The notes: generated by a model not told the origin, from the letters alone. DNA of 64,000 bases from Vicinamibacteraceae bacterium (GCA_012270995.1 JAAXHG010000015.1:60945-124944), one strand, 5' to 3'. Shown: positions 20,777 through 31,633, counted from the first letter of the stretch. Numbers and translations are program-made.

Positions 20777-21451
20777 CTAGTAGCCGGCCGCGGCGACCGT
20801 CGTCCGCCAGAGGTGTTCACCCCAGGACAGCCTGAGCGTCCCGGGAGTGTCGCCTTCGGGCGGCTCGATCTCGATCGTCAGGCGCGGCTTCCCGCCCTCA
20901 ACGATCGAGTGCTCAAGCCGGATCTCGCCCACGTCCTTCGCCGGATCGCGCATCGTGCCCCAGACGTCCGGCTCGTGGTTCACGATCAATACCCACTGAC
21001 CGTCGTCGTCGAGGCGGAGCCACAGGCTGTAGAGACCCGCGAAGCCGGGTGAGACGTTGCCGGCCGGCACCTCGAGGTCGCCGACCACGATGTCAGCCTC
21101 CGTGCGCAGCTTGATCGCGGCCGCGGTCTGAAACTCGAACAGACCCTGTTCGTGTTCCCGCAACGCCTCCCAGTCCACACCGAGGAGCGGCAGCCTTCCG
21201 GCGTTCACCTCGACCATGCCGCCGCCGACCTCGGCCCTGTCGATCGAACGCGTCGCGTCGACCAACAGCGCGAAGGCGTTGGTCAGGCCCGAGGCGTCGA
21301 GCTTGCGACCCTCTCCCTCCTTCGAGGGTTTCTCGATGACTTTCTCGGTCTCGGCGAACTGACCCGCCGCAGGCGCCCCAAACGCCGCTGCCGAGAGCAG
21401 CAGGACGGCAGCGACCGAAGGCAGCCGCCACCACCCGCGCAAACCGGTCAT
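20777..21451 (-). CDS. DUF2911-like secreted protein
   Basis: Signal peptide; C-terminal VPAGNVSPGFAGLYSLWLRLDDDGQWVLIVNHEPDVWGT...LRLSWGEHLWRTTV. Confidence 0.6.
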   Translation of the reverse strand: MTGLRGWWRLPSVAAVLLLSAAAFGAPAAGQFAETEKVIEKPSKEGEGRKLDASGLTNAFALLVDATRSIDRAEVGGGMVEVNAGRLPLLGVDWEALREHEQGLFEFQTAAAIKLRTEADIVVGDLEVPAGNVSPGFAGLYSLWLRLDDDGQWVLIVNHEPDVWGTMRDPAKDVGEIRLEHSIVEGGKPRLTIEIEPPEGDTPGTLRLSWGEHLWRTTVAAAGY

Positions 21452-21461
21452 TCCCGCCTAC

Positions 21462-22793
21462 CTACTCCCCGCCGCCGGTGCTCTGAATCGAGGCGACTCC
21501 GAGCCGCAGCGCGACCGGATCGACCGGCTCGACCGGTGCCCAGGCCACGAAGCCGAGCATCATCTCGTCGGTCGTGGCCGTGCCGTTGACGACGTTGTCC
21601 GCCGGGTCGAAGCCGCGCTCCTCGCCGCGCTCGGGCGAGTTCTCGAACCACATCGAGACCTCAACCCGGGTGCCGGCGGGGATCGTCTTCGGCTTCTTGT
21701 ACTGGTACGTCGTCTGCCATTCCTGGTCGTAGTTCGGCACGTCGAGAAGCACCTCGGTCGTGCCGTCGGGGTAGAAGGCGTCGTAGCGCACCGCGACCGA
21801 CCGCAGGTGGGCGTGGGGCCACAGGGCCAGGATGTCGGTCTCGACCGGGAAGACCCGCGCCGCGCCGACCTTCCAGCGGTCGTGGCCGGGCGGAATCTCG
21901 AAGGTCAGATTGCCGATCGAGTCGAACTTGACCTCGCGCAGCTCGCTCTCCGGAGCGTCGGCGAACACGAAGCCGATCTCGGACCGGTCGTGGAAGCCGC
22001 TGCCCTCGCCGGCCTCCTTGTTGTAGTGCATCGAGAACTCGATCGTCGAGCCGGGCTCGAGCTTCATCGCGTAGCCGGGCTCCATCAGGTGGCTCTCGGC
22101 GCCCAGCGCGATGCAGCCCAGCGAACTGTCGCTGAACTTGCCGAGTGCCGTCGCGCCGCCCGGAGGCCGGATGCTCGCGCACATGTGGTGAACGTCGCTG
22201 CCGCCGACCTTGAACTCGACGCCGCGGACCCAGACCGGCGCCGGCAGCATCTCTTCGGTCAGTTCGGTCTCGAAGTTGATGTTGATGTCGGCGATGTCGT
22301 CCGCCACCCAGTACTCCTCGGGCATCGCAACGACCAGATCCGGGCGCCCGAGCGACCAGCCGCCGGAGCCTTCCTCGACGAACTTCTTCGGCGGCGGCGC
22401 ATCGGCCGCGTCGCCGGCGGGCGAACCGCCGCGGACCCAGGCCAGGACCGTCTCGATCTCGTCGTCCGACATCACCCGCTCATGGTGGAACTGTCCACGG
22501 GTCGCCTCGGTCGCGAACCAGGGCGGCATGGAGCGGTTCTCGACCGCGCGTGCGATGGAGCGCGACCAGGGCCGTGTCTGCTGGTAGGTCATCAGGGGCA
22601 TTGGCGCGATCATGCCGCCGATGTTCTCGCCCTCACCCTCCGGCCGGTGACAGGTCTGGCAGTTCTCCTGCAAGACCGGGAGGACGTCGGCGTAGAAGGT
22701 GGGCGTGTCGGCGTCGGCCGCCAGACCAAGGCCGGGAACGGCAACGGCGGCGACGAGCATGAGCAGGATGGGACGCGAGGTCTGGGTCTTCAT
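21462..22793 (-). CDS. cytochrome c-like / ascorbate-dependent monooxygenase-like secreted protein
   Basis: Single CxxCH (ENCQTCHRPEGEG) after a signal peptide; downstream VGGSDVHHMCASIRP and LALWPHAHLRSVAVR. Confidence 0.7.
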   Translation of the reverse strand: MKTQTSRPILLMLVAAVAVPGLGLAADADTPTFYADVLPVLQENCQTCHRPEGEGENIGGMIAPMPLMTYQQTRPWSRSIARAVENRSMPPWFATEATRGQFHHERVMSDDEIETVLAWVRGGSPAGDAADAPPPKKFVEEGSGGWSLGRPDLVVAMPEEYWVADDIADININFETELTEEMLPAPVWVRGVEFKVGGSDVHHMCASIRPPGGATALGKFSDSSLGCIALGAESHLMEPGYAMKLEPGSTIEFSMHYNKEAGEGSGFHDRSEIGFVFADAPESELREVKFDSIGNLTFEIPPGHDRWKVGAARVFPVETDILALWPHAHLRSVAVRYDAFYPDGTTEVLLDVPNYDQEWQTTYQYKKPKTIPAGTRVEVSMWFENSPERGEERGFDPADNVVNGTATTDEMMLGFVAWAPVEPVDPVALRLGVASIQSTGGGE

Positions 22794-22962
22794 CTTCGTA
22801 TGCTCCCGTTGTTGCGGAACGCTACGCCCGCTGTCGACGACCAGGGAACGCCTGGCGGCTCGGATCCTTGGTCGGTGCTCAGTAAGTGTACCCGAACGGG
22901 GCTGGCGTATTCTGGGCCACCAACGATCAATCGACGAGATCAAGCGAAGGGAGGTCACCGAC

Positions 22963-24783
22963 ATGCGGAAGGTGCTCACCAACTCAGCCGGAATTCCAGG
23001 AACCGTCGTTTTCCTGATGTTCTGCGGCACCTTCGCCGCAACCGGCCAGGAAGCCGACCGCCGCGCTCTGTTCGGCGACCTCCACGTTCACACCCGCTAC
23101 TCGTTCGACGCCTTCATCTTCGGCACCCGCACGACGCCCGACGACGCCTACGAGTTCGCCAAGGGCAAGGCAATCGAGCACCCCGGCGGGTTCGAACTCC
23201 AGCTCGACCGGCCGCTCGACTTCCTCGCCGTGACCGACCACGCGAACTACCTGGGCATGCTGGAGGCGATGTCCCAGCCCGACCACCCGCTGTCGAAGCT
23301 CGACCGCGCGGCCGACTTCACCCAGGCACGCACGATCGCAGAGAAGCGGAGCGCCTTCCGCAACGGCGCCTACGTGCGGGAACATCGCGACGTGGACGTC
23401 GTCCGTTCGGCCTGGAGGCGGACGGTCGAAGCGGCCGAGCGCCACAACGACCCGGGCAACTTCACGACGTTCTCAGCCTACGAGTACACCTCGAGCCGCG
23501 ACGGCGGAAACCTCCACCGCAACGTGATCTTCAGGGACAGCTCGGTTCCCGACTACCCGTTCGGCCGCCTCGACTCAGCGAACCCGGAGGACCTCTGGGC
23601 GTGGATGGACGATCTCAGATCGCGCGGCATCGAGGCGCTGGCCATCCCCCACAACTCGAACGGCTCCGACGGCCACATGTTCCAACTCGTCAACTTCGCG
23701 GGCGAGCCGATCGACGCCGCCTACGCCGAGAGCCGGATGCGGAACGAACCCCTGGTCGAGGTCACCCAGGTCAAGGGCACGTCCGACACCCACCCCTTCC
23801 TTTCGCCCAACGACGAGTGGGCGGACTTCGAGATCATGCCCTACCGGATCGCCCAGTGGAACAAGTCGAGGCCGCGCGGCTCCTACGTCCGCGACGCCTA
23901 TCAGCGCGGCCTCAGGCTCCAGGCCGAACGCCGCGTGAACCCGTACCGATTCGGCCTGGTGGGCGCCAGCGACACCCACAACGGCGGCGCCTCGCTCGAC
24001 GAGTCGAACTTCGTCGCCAAGGTCGGCATCCTGGACGCGACGGCCGAGTTGCGCGGCTCGGTGCCGATGGCGTCGGAGGAAGGCGTGACGGCCTACAACG
24101 ACACCTACTTCAAGACCTGGAGCGCCTCCGGCCTTGCCGGCGTCTGGGCCGAGGAGAACACCCGGGAGTCGATCTACGGCGCGTTCCGCCGCAAGGAGAC
24201 CTTCGCCACCAGCGGGCCCCGGATCGTCGTCCGCTTCTTCGCCGGCAACTACCCAGACGACATCACGATGCGCGACGACGCGGTCGAAGTGGCGTACGCG
24301 GAAGGCGTTCCGATGGGCGGCGAACTGCCGGCCGGATCAGCCGCAGCCGCGGCGCCGCGGTTCCTCGTCTGGGCGCTCCAGGACCCGCTCGGTACGCCGC
24401 TTCAGCGGGTTCAGGTGATCAAGGGCTGGAGCGAAGGTGGACAGGCGATGGAACAGGTGTTCGACGTCGCCTGCTCGGACGGCGGCACGCCCGATCCCGA
24501 GACGCACCGCTGCCCGGACAACGGCGCCGAGGTCGACCTCTCCGACTGCAGCATCACACCGGACACGGGAGCCTCGGAACTCGTCGCTCTCTGGCAGGAC
24601 CCCGGATTCGAAGCCGGCCAGCACGCCTTCTACTACCTCCGGGCCCTTGAAAACCCGACCTGCCGCTGGTCGACCTGGGATGCCGTCAAGGCCGGCGTCG
24701 ATCCGAGGCCCGAGTTGCAGGCGACGATCCAGGAACGCGCCTGGTCGTCACCGATCTGGGTCGGTGGCCCCGCTAACCAGTAG
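22963..24783 (+). CDS. DUF3604 domain protein (PHP-like)
   Basis: LFGDLHVHTRYSFDAF, FLAVTDHANYLG, GLVGASDTHNGG; start ATG at 22963. Confidence 0.85.
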   Translation: MRKVLTNSAGIPGTVVFLMFCGTFAATGQEADRRALFGDLHVHTRYSFDAFIFGTRTTPDDAYEFAKGKAIEHPGGFELQLDRPLDFLAVTDHANYLGMLEAMSQPDHPLSKLDRAADFTQARTIAEKRSAFRNGAYVREHRDVDVVRSAWRRTVEAAERHNDPGNFTTFSAYEYTSSRDGGNLHRNVIFRDSSVPDYPFGRLDSANPEDLWAWMDDLRSRGIEALAIPHNSNGSDGHMFQLVNFAGEPIDAAYAESRMRNEPLVEVTQVKGTSDTHPFLSPNDEWADFEIMPYRIAQWNKSRPRGSYVRDAYQRGLRLQAERRVNPYRFGLVGASDTHNGGASLDESNFVAKVGILDATAELRGSVPMASEEGVTAYNDTYFKTWSASGLAGVWAEENTRESIYGAFRRKETFATSGPRIVVRFFAGNYPDDITMRDDAVEVAYAEGVPMGGELPAGSAAAAAPRFLVWALQDPLGTPLQRVQVIKGWSEGGQAMEQVFDVACSDGGTPDPETHRCPDNGAEVDLSDCSITPDTGASELVALWQDPGFEAGQHAFYYLRALENPTCRWSTWDAVKAGVDPRPELQATIQERAWSSPIWVGGPANQ

Positions 24784-24912
24784 CAGCGCGGCGAGTTCGA
24801 CGGGCCCTCGACCCCGGCTTCGCGAAGTTGCTCGCCGCCCCTGGCCCGCAGGTGCCCACTGAGCCCCGGTGTATACTCCCGCCACCGTCGGAGTTCCGAA
24901 TCTCCCCCCAAA

Positions 24913-26178
24913 GTGCCGACCTCGATCATGCGCAAGTGTCTGATTCTGCTTGCGCTGGCGGCGTTCGCCGGCGCGTGGCCGGCGCTCTCGCAAGACGAAG
25001 ACCAGGGCTCGGCGCCGGAATCCGCGACCTTCGGACAGGCCATCCGCGACGCGGACGTCTCGCTCGGTCTCCGCTACCGCGTCGAGCAGTCCGACGACGA
25101 CGCCTTCGACGACGACGCACTCGCTTCGACCCTGCGCACGACCCTCAAGCTGGAGACCAAGGCCTTTCGCGGTTTCTCCTTCCTGCTGGAAGCGGAGGAT
25201 GTGACCCCCGTCGGCAACGACCGCACCTACCGCAACCTCGGCCATGGCAGCCTCGACAACGGCGTCCGCGACCGGCCGGTCATCGCCGATCCCGCGCTCA
25301 CCGCGATCAACCAGGCGGCGGCTCGCCTGGAGCGGGGGCCGGTGGCCTTCACGGTCGGCCGGACCGAGCTTCTGATCGGCGACCAGCGCTTCGTCGGCGC
25401 GGTCGGCTGGCGCCAGCACCACCAGGCCTTCGACGCCGCCGCCCTCGACGCGCAGATGCGCGCCGACTGGTCGCTGCGCTACGCGTTCCTGAAGCGGGCC
25501 CACCGGATCACCGGCGCCGAGGAGGCGATGGGTTCGCACCTGATCTACGTTTCCGGACCGGCGGGTCCCGGCGACCTGGCCCTCTTCGGCTACCTTCTGG
25601 ACTACGAACGGCCCGGCGCCGCAGCCAACTCGACATCCAACTGGGGCGCCAGCTACAACGGCTCGCACGACGCCGGCGCGGCCTCCGTCCTGTGGGAACT
25701 CCAGTACGTCGTGCAGTCGGACTGGGCGGACCACCCCGGCAGCGTCGACCTCGACTACCAGAAGACCGGAATCGGCTTCACGCGCGGCGACGTCAGCGTG
25801 CGCGCGGTGCGCGAGGCGCTCGACGGCGACGGTACCTACGGGTTCCGCACCCCGCTGGCCACCCTGCACGGCTTCAACGGCTGGACCGACAAGTTCCTCG
25901 GCACTCCCGGCAACGGGCTGGTCGACGTGTACCTGCGCCTCGACCACAACCTGGACACCTGGAACTGGACGGTCCGCTGGCACCAGTTCCGTTCAGCGGT
26001 CGGCAGCATGGACTACGGCACCGAAATCGACGCGATGGCGGTGTGGAACACCCCCTGGAAGCAGGACTTCGGCATCAAGCTGGCGCAGTACAACGCGGAC
26101 GAGTGGAGCACGGACACGTTCAAGGTCTGGGTCTGGACGTCCTGGAACGTCAACCTGCGATCCGCAGGCGGCCGCTGA
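24913..26178 (+). CDS. outer-membrane beta-barrel / alginate export-like porin
   Basis: Signal peptide; LGLRYRVEQSDDDAFDDDALASTLRTTLKLETKAFRGFSFLLEAEDV; alternating beta-strand pattern. Confidence 0.65.
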   Translation: MPTSIMRKCLILLALAAFAGAWPALSQDEDQGSAPESATFGQAIRDADVSLGLRYRVEQSDDDAFDDDALASTLRTTLKLETKAFRGFSFLLEAEDVTPVGNDRTYRNLGHGSLDNGVRDRPVIADPALTAINQAAARLERGPVAFTVGRTELLIGDQRFVGAVGWRQHHQAFDAAALDAQMRADWSLRYAFLKRAHRITGAEEAMGSHLIYVSGPAGPGDLALFGYLLDYERPGAAANSTSNWGASYNGSHDAGAASVLWELQYVVQSDWADHPGSVDLDYQKTGIGFTRGDVSVRAVREALDGDGTYGFRTPLATLHGFNGWTDKFLGTPGNGLVDVYLRLDHNLDTWNWTVRWHQFRSAVGSMDYGTEIDAMAVWNTPWKQDFGIKLAQYNADEWSTDTFKVWVWTSWNVNLRSAGGR

Positions 26179-26578
26179 CGTCGACCGCGGCTTCGGCCCC
26201 TTCCGGCAGGGCATCCCAGTCCGCGGGGGCCAGCACCAGCACCGGCGGCGACTGTTCGTAGAGTTCGCGAGCCACCGTCGCGCCGAGGGCGAGGATTCCG
26301 TCGAGTTCCCGCAGGACGACGGCCGCCGGCGCCGTACCGAGGCGTACTCCCTCGAGCAGGACCGAGCTCGAACTGCTCGATCCGCGGCCGTAGGGCATCA
26401 CGAGGACGCGGCCGGCGACGCTCTCTCCGCACCGCGGGTGACGCCGATCGATGATCCGCCCGGTCACCGGATCGACGCCGCCCCAGAACGACAGCGGCTC
26501 CTCGAGCCGCAGCACCGTGCCGGCGCCGGCGCCGGCCACCAGGGGCCGGCCCTCACACTCCACTACGCTCATGGCCAC
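26150..26578 (-). CDS. aconitase X swivel-domain subunit (DUF126)
   Basis: FWGGVDPVTGRIIDRRHPRCGESVAGRVLVMPYGRGSSSSSSVLLE. Confidence 0.88.
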   Translation of the reverse strand: MAMSVVECEGRPLVAGAGAGTVLRLEEPLSFWGGVDPVTGRIIDRRHPRCGESVAGRVLVMPYGRGSSSSSSVLLEGVRLGTAPAAVVLRELDGILALGATVARELYEQSPPVLVLAPADWDALPEGAEAAVDVSGRLRIAG

Positions 26579-27885
26579 AACGCCGGATCACGCCACAGCC
26601 TGCCGTGATGAGCCGAGCGAATGCACTCGGCCAAACTCCCGAAGACGACGTCGAAGCCGACGTTGCCGGGCGCGTAGTGCGCAAACTTGCCCGAGTTCGT
26701 CATCAGCACGCCACCGGCCGGCGTACGCAGGATCGGCGCCACGACGACGCAGGTGTCGACGACGACGCGGACACCGATGTCGCGCAGCCGCTCGAGAATC
26801 CCTTGCCGCTTGAGGAAGTCGAGCGAGAGCCGGTTCGTGCAGACGACGAACTCGACCCCGGCCGAGGGCGGATGGCGCTCGACGAGCGGCAGCAGCTCAG
26901 CGAACTCGCGCGAAGAGAAGTGCGGGCTGCCCAGAGCCACGACATCGATCGCCACGTCTCCGCCGGCGCCGGGAGTCGAAGCCGCAACCGCGGGGAGCGT
27001 GGACAGACTGCGGAGCCCGGCGTGCAGATCATCCACGGTGACCTCGACCCACTCCTCGGCTTCGCGGCCACCGAGCGCCGTCTCCAAGGTCGGAGCCTCC
27101 GGGGTGATGCCGACCGCGTGAAAGAGCGCCACCGCGCCCGACGAGGCCGCTGCCGCGCCCAACGCCTTCAGGCCGTCTTCGTCCGCATCCTCCAGGCCGA
27201 GCAGCACGGGCACCCGATTGCCGCAGCGTTCCCCGACCAGGTAACCGATCGCCGGCAGCAGCCAGGCCGCGGACCGAAGAGCACGCGGCAACGAGCGCAG
27301 GTCGAAGACGATCTGGCCACGCCGGTTCTCCTCCAGGTGCAATCCGACCGCCGGCGCCCGCCCGGTGATCGCCGCGCAGATGTCGATGAAGTCGCCGTAA
27401 CGGTGGGTGCGCGCACCGAGCACGGAGTTCGCGAACACGATCGCGTTGCTCTCGGCCCAGGCAACCTGCTGCCCAAACGAGGGGCGGGGCGTCGTCTGGT
27501 ACGGGGCACAGGTCCAGATCGTGCGGCAGCCCATCGCCTCGTAGCACTCCATCAGTCGCACCGCCTTGGCACGGCGTTCTGCCGTGCCGGCGAACTCCTC
27601 CGGATGCAGCAGGTCGAGGCCACCGACGTTCAACGTCGTAGGCACGCACACACGAGCGCCGCCTGCAACAAGGAGCTCCGCGAAGTCGACGCCCGAATCT
27701 CCGTGGTACAGGCAACCGTCGATGTGGGCGCCCTCGATGTCGAGCAGCCGCTCCGCGCCGTAGACCCCCGCCATCGTGACCAGGATGCGCATGGCGACCG
27801 CAGTCGCCTCGCCGAAGTCGCCGGCAAGCATGGCCCGGTCGCGGTCGCTCAGCTCGACCGTTTCGGGCGTGGTCGCGGCGGCCAT
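26569..27885 (-). CDS. aconitase X catalytic subunit (DUF521)
   Basis: HIDGCLYHGDSGVDFAELLVAGGARVCVPTTLNVGGLD, GCRTIWTCAPYQ, WAESNAIVFANSVLGART; overlaps the swivel subunit by 10 nt. Confidence 0.9.
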   Translation of the reverse strand: MAAATTPETVELSDRDRAMLAGDFGEATAVAMRILVTMAGVYGAERLLDIEGAHIDGCLYHGDSGVDFAELLVAGGARVCVPTTLNVGGLDLLHPEEFAGTAERRAKAVRLMECYEAMGCRTIWTCAPYQTTPRPSFGQQVAWAESNAIVFANSVLGARTHRYGDFIDICAAITGRAPAVGLHLEENRRGQIVFDLRSLPRALRSAAWLLPAIGYLVGERCGNRVPVLLGLEDADEDGLKALGAAAASSGAVALFHAVGITPEAPTLETALGGREAEEWVEVTVDDLHAGLRSLSTLPAVAASTPGAGGDVAIDVVALGSPHFSSREFAELLPLVERHPPSAGVEFVVCTNRLSLDFLKRQGILERLRDIGVRVVVDTCVVVAPILRTPAGGVLMTNSGKFAHYAPGNVGFDVVFGSLAECIRSAHHGRLWRDPALWP

Positions 27886-27997
27886 GGGCAGTCAGTGTAG
27901 CTATGGGTACACTCGCGGCTCTTCCAGGGAATCCGAGCAACGCACTAACGAGGAAACCAGGGCGCCGGCCTGTTTCGGCGCCCGCGGAGAGGGCCGC

Positions 27998-29578
27998 ATG
28001 GCGATCGACCTCGAACTACAGGAACGACTGATGGCGGCAGCGCCCTACGGCATGGGCGTCGCGGTTCACGCCGACGTGGCTCCGGACCGGATGGGCGTGC
28101 TGTCGAAGTTCGGCGGCCGCACGCTCGGCGAGCTGAACGCGAACGCCAACCGGCTCGCCCGCGTCCTGCGAGCCCACGGGGTCGGCCCCGACAAGGGCGT
28201 CGCCCTGCTGTGCCGGAACCGGCCCGAGTTCATCGACACGATTGCCGCCTGCTCGCGCTCCGGCGCCCGCATGACGCCGATCAACTGGCACGGGACTCCC
28301 GATGAAGTCGCCTACATCGTCGACAACTGCGAGGCGCTCGTGCTGATCGCCGACGAGGCCTTCGCACCGGCCGTGGCCGCGGCCCAGGCCGCCTCGAGCC
28401 ACCTGCGCCTGACGTTGGCTGTCGGGGACGAGATCGACGGCGCAGAACCCTACGACGAAGCGCTCGCCGCGGAGGACGGCTCGAACATCGACAACCCGAT
28501 CCTCGGGGCGCCGATGCTCTACACGTCCGGCACCACCGGCCATCCCAAGGGCGTCTACCGCAAGGCGAACCCGACGCCGACGCCGTTCCTGCTGGCAGTC
28601 CGCGAGTCGGGCGACTTCGAGCCCGAGACGGACTGTTCGCTCGTCACCGGACCGCTCTACCACGCCGCGCCCCTGGGTCTAAACCTGGCGATGCCGATGG
28701 GCGCCGGCGTCGGTTCGGTGCTGATGGACAAGTGGGATGCCGAGGACACGCTCGCCCTCATCGACCGCCACCGGGTTACCCACACGCACATGGTGGCGAC
28801 GATGTTCCATCGCATGCTCGCGCTGCCGCCGGAGGTCAGGGAGCGTTACGACGTCTCCTCCATGCGCTGGCTCTGCCACGGAGCGGCGCCGACCCCGGTC
28901 CACGTCAAGCACCAGATCATCGAATGGTTCGGACCGGTGGTCTGGGAGTACTACGCCGCGACCGAGGGCGGCACGTTCTGGGTGGACTCGAAGGAGTGGC
29001 TCAAGAAGCCCGGCAGCGTCGGCCGCACGGTCGAGGGAACGAGGTACAAGGTGCTCGACGACGGCGGCGAACCGGTGCCGGACGGCGCCACCGGCACGGT
29101 GTACTTCGAGGCGCCCCAGAACAGCTTCGTCTACTTCAAGGCGCCCGAGAAGACCGCCTCCGCCTACCGGGACGACTACTTCACGATGGGCGACATGGGC
29201 TACGTCGACGAGGACGGCTACCTGTTCCTGACCGGCCGGTCGGCGGAGACGATCATCGCCGGCGGCGTCAACATCTACCCGCAGGAGATCGACGACGTGC
29301 TCCAGCAGCACCCCGCGGTCTACGAGGTCTGCACCGTCGGCGTGCCCCATGATGAGTGGGGCGAAAGCGTCAAGTCGGTCGTCGAGGTCGACCAGGACTA
29401 CGAAGCCGGCGACGAACTGGCGGAAGAACTTCTGGCCTGGTGCCGCGAGAACCTGCCCGACTTCAAGCGCCCCCGCTCGATCGACTTCGCCACGGACCTT
29501 CCGAGAATGCCCACGGGCAAGATCCAGCGCGGCCTCGTCCGCGCGCCGTACTGGAAGGGCCGCGAGCGCCAGATCTGA
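27998..29578 (+). CDS. AMP-dependent synthetase / acyl-CoA ligase
   Basis: MLYTSGTTGHPKGVYR, YAATEGG, FLTGRSAETIIAGGVNIYPQEID. Confidence 0.93.
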   Translation: MAIDLELQERLMAAAPYGMGVAVHADVAPDRMGVLSKFGGRTLGELNANANRLARVLRAHGVGPDKGVALLCRNRPEFIDTIAACSRSGARMTPINWHGTPDEVAYIVDNCEALVLIADEAFAPAVAAAQAASSHLRLTLAVGDEIDGAEPYDEALAAEDGSNIDNPILGAPMLYTSGTTGHPKGVYRKANPTPTPFLLAVRESGDFEPETDCSLVTGPLYHAAPLGLNLAMPMGAGVGSVLMDKWDAEDTLALIDRHRVTHTHMVATMFHRMLALPPEVRERYDVSSMRWLCHGAAPTPVHVKHQIIEWFGPVVWEYYAATEGGTFWVDSKEWLKKPGSVGRTVEGTRYKVLDDGGEPVPDGATGTVYFEAPQNSFVYFKAPEKTASAYRDDYFTMGDMGYVDEDGYLFLTGRSAETIIAGGVNIYPQEIDDVLQQHPAVYEVCTVGVPHDEWGESVKSVVEVDQDYEAGDELAEELLAWCRENLPDFKRPRSIDFATDLPRMPTGKIQRGLVRAPYWKGRERQI

Positions 29579-29611
29579 CAGACGATTCACCACCACATCT
29601 CAGAGGCAACC

Positions 29612-30586
29612 ATGAAGGCAGTTGTATGCAGCGAATTCGGTCCCCCGGAGAACCTGACGATCGAGGAACTTCCCGATCCGGTTCCCGGGCCGAGTGAGGT
29701 CGTCGTCGACATCCACGCGGCGGCGATCACCTGGCCCGACACGCTGATCATCGAGAACCGGTACCAGTTCCGGGGAGAGCCGCCGTTCGTCGTCGGCGGT
29801 GAGGTGGGCGGCAGGATCGCGGCCGTGGGGCCCGATGTAAACGGCCTGGCAGTCGGCGACGACGTGGTCGGCGGCGGCGGCACCGGCGGTTTCGCCGAGC
29901 AGGTGCTGCTCAAGGCGTCCCAGGTGCGCAAGCTGCCGCCGGGGCTCGGCCACGCGGAGGCCACGGGTTACGGCTACGCCTACGGCACCGGCCACTACGC
30001 GCTGAAGTACCGCGGCAACCTCAAGCCCGGCGAGACGCTCCTCGTGCTCGGCGCCGCCGGCGGCGTCGGCCTTGCCGCCCTGGAGCTGGGCAAGGTAATG
30101 GGCGCCAGGGTGATCGCAGCCGCTTCGAGCGAGGAGAAGCTGGCGCTCTGCCGCGCGCGCGGCGCCGACGAGACGATCAACTACGCCGAGGAGGACCTGA
30201 AGAACCGGGCCAAGGAGCTGACGGACGGCAAGGGCGTCGACCTCGTCTACGACGCGGTCGGCGGCGACTACGCCGAGGCGGCGCTCCGCGCCACGAACTG
30301 GCGCGGCCGGTTCCTGGTCATCGGCTTCACCGCCGGCATTCCGCGCATGCCGCTCAACCTCACGCTGCTCAAGGGCTGCGACATCGTCGGCGTGTTCTGG
30401 GGCGCCTCGAGAATGCGCGAGCCGGAGATCTTCGAAACGACGCGGGTCGAAACGGAGGCCCTCGCCGCCTCTGGAAAGATCCAGCCGTACATCTCACGCC
30501 GGTATCCCCTGGAAGAGGTGCCGCAGGTGCTTCGCGACATGATGGACCGCAAGATCATCGGCAAGATGGTCATGCAACGCTCCTAG
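29612..30586 (+). CDS. NADPH:quinone oxidoreductase, zinc-type alcohol dehydrogenase-like
   Basis: GEVGGRIAAVGPDV, VLGAAGGVGLAALELGKVMGARVIAAASS. Confidence 0.92.
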   Translation: MKAVVCSEFGPPENLTIEELPDPVPGPSEVVVDIHAAAITWPDTLIIENRYQFRGEPPFVVGGEVGGRIAAVGPDVNGLAVGDDVVGGGGTGGFAEQVLLKASQVRKLPPGLGHAEATGYGYAYGTGHYALKYRGNLKPGETLLVLGAAGGVGLAALELGKVMGARVIAAASSEEKLALCRARGADETINYAEEDLKNRAKELTDGKGVDLVYDAVGGDYAEAALRATNWRGRFLVIGFTAGIPRMPLNLTLLKGCDIVGVFWGASRMREPEIFETTRVETEALAASGKIQPYISRRYPLEEVPQVLRDMMDRKIIGKMVMQRS

Positions 30587-30599
30587 TGGAGATCGGGAG

Positions 30600-31526
30600 A
30601 TGAAGTTCGGCGCACAGGTCACCGTCTACCGCAACACTTGGGACAGCGTTCGGGAGGTGGCCGAGCTGCTCGACCAGGGCCCCTGGGACAGCATCTGGTA
30701 CGCCGACCACTACCTACCGCCACCCGGAATCAAGGAAGAGGAACACCTCGCGGCGCAGGAGGCCTTCACCGTCGCCGCCGCGACCGCGAGCATCACGAAG
30801 AACCTGAAGATCGGTCACCTGGTTCTCGGCAACACGTACCGGAATCCCGGCCTGGTCGCCAAGATGGCCGGCACCCTGGACCACATCTGCTACGGCCGCT
30901 TCGTGCTCGGCATCGGCGCCGCCTGGTTCCAGCGGGAGCACGAGGCCTACGGCTGGACCTTCCCGTCGATGAAGGAGCGCCAGGACCGCTTCGAGGAGGC
31001 GGTCGAACTGATCCGGGCCCTGTTCCGGTCCAGCGAGCCGGTCGACTTCCGGGGCGAGTACTACCAACTCGACTCGGCGCCGCTCTCTCCCGGCTGTTAT
31101 GACGCACCCATCCCGATCCTGATCGGCGGCACCGGCGAGAAACGGACGCTGCGCACCCTGGCCCGGCACGGCGACGTGATGAACCTCGACGGCTGGGCCC
31201 GCGGACCGATGACCCGCGAGTACTTCCGGCACAAGGTCGCCGTCGTCAACCGGCACTGCGACGACGCGGGCCGCGATCCCGGCGAGATCCGGCACACGGT
31301 GCTGATGCCGACCTTCGTGACGGACGACGAGGCCGCCGCCGGGCGTTTCATCACCGCCCGCGGCCTCGGCGAAGGCACCGCGGCCGGCCCGAAGAGCTAC
31401 GTCATCGACCGCATCGGCGAGATGATCGAGGCCGGCGCCCACGAGATCATGATCGGCGGCATCCCGACGCACCGTCTCGACCACTACCAGCTCGTCGCGG
31501 AAGAGATCATCCCCGCCTTCGACTGA
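30600..31526 (+). CDS. LLM-class F420-dependent oxidoreductase
   Basis: MKFGAQVTVYRNTW, GRFVLGIGAAWFQREHEAYGW, IPILIGGTGEKRTLRTLARHGD. Confidence 0.9.
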   Translation: MKFGAQVTVYRNTWDSVREVAELLDQGPWDSIWYADHYLPPPGIKEEEHLAAQEAFTVAAATASITKNLKIGHLVLGNTYRNPGLVAKMAGTLDHICYGRFVLGIGAAWFQREHEAYGWTFPSMKERQDRFEEAVELIRALFRSSEPVDFRGEYYQLDSAPLSPGCYDAPIPILIGGTGEKRTLRTLARHGDVMNLDGWARGPMTREYFRHKVAVVNRHCDDAGRDPGEIRHTVLMPTFVTDDEAAAGRFITARGLGEGTAAGPKSYVIDRIGEMIEAGAHEIMIGGIPTHRLDHYQLVAEEIIPAFD

Positions 31527-31633
31527 AACCGATGTCCGCCGAAGACTGCCTCCGCTCCTCCCGGGAACGCGGGCGTCTCGCCCGAGCTGTGCGATGACGT
31601 CGTCGAGCCAACGCTTCACCGAAACGGATCATT

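Noticed and set aside
21807-24650. 947-aa plus-strand ORF covering the cytochrome-like and DUF3604 genes
   Set aside because: Overlaps two well-supported genes in other frames; no domain content.
31570-31584. CGGGCG-TCT-CGCCCG hairpin after the LLM oxidoreductase gene
   Set aside because: Short GC stem with no following U-tract; common by chance at this GC content, so not called a terminator.
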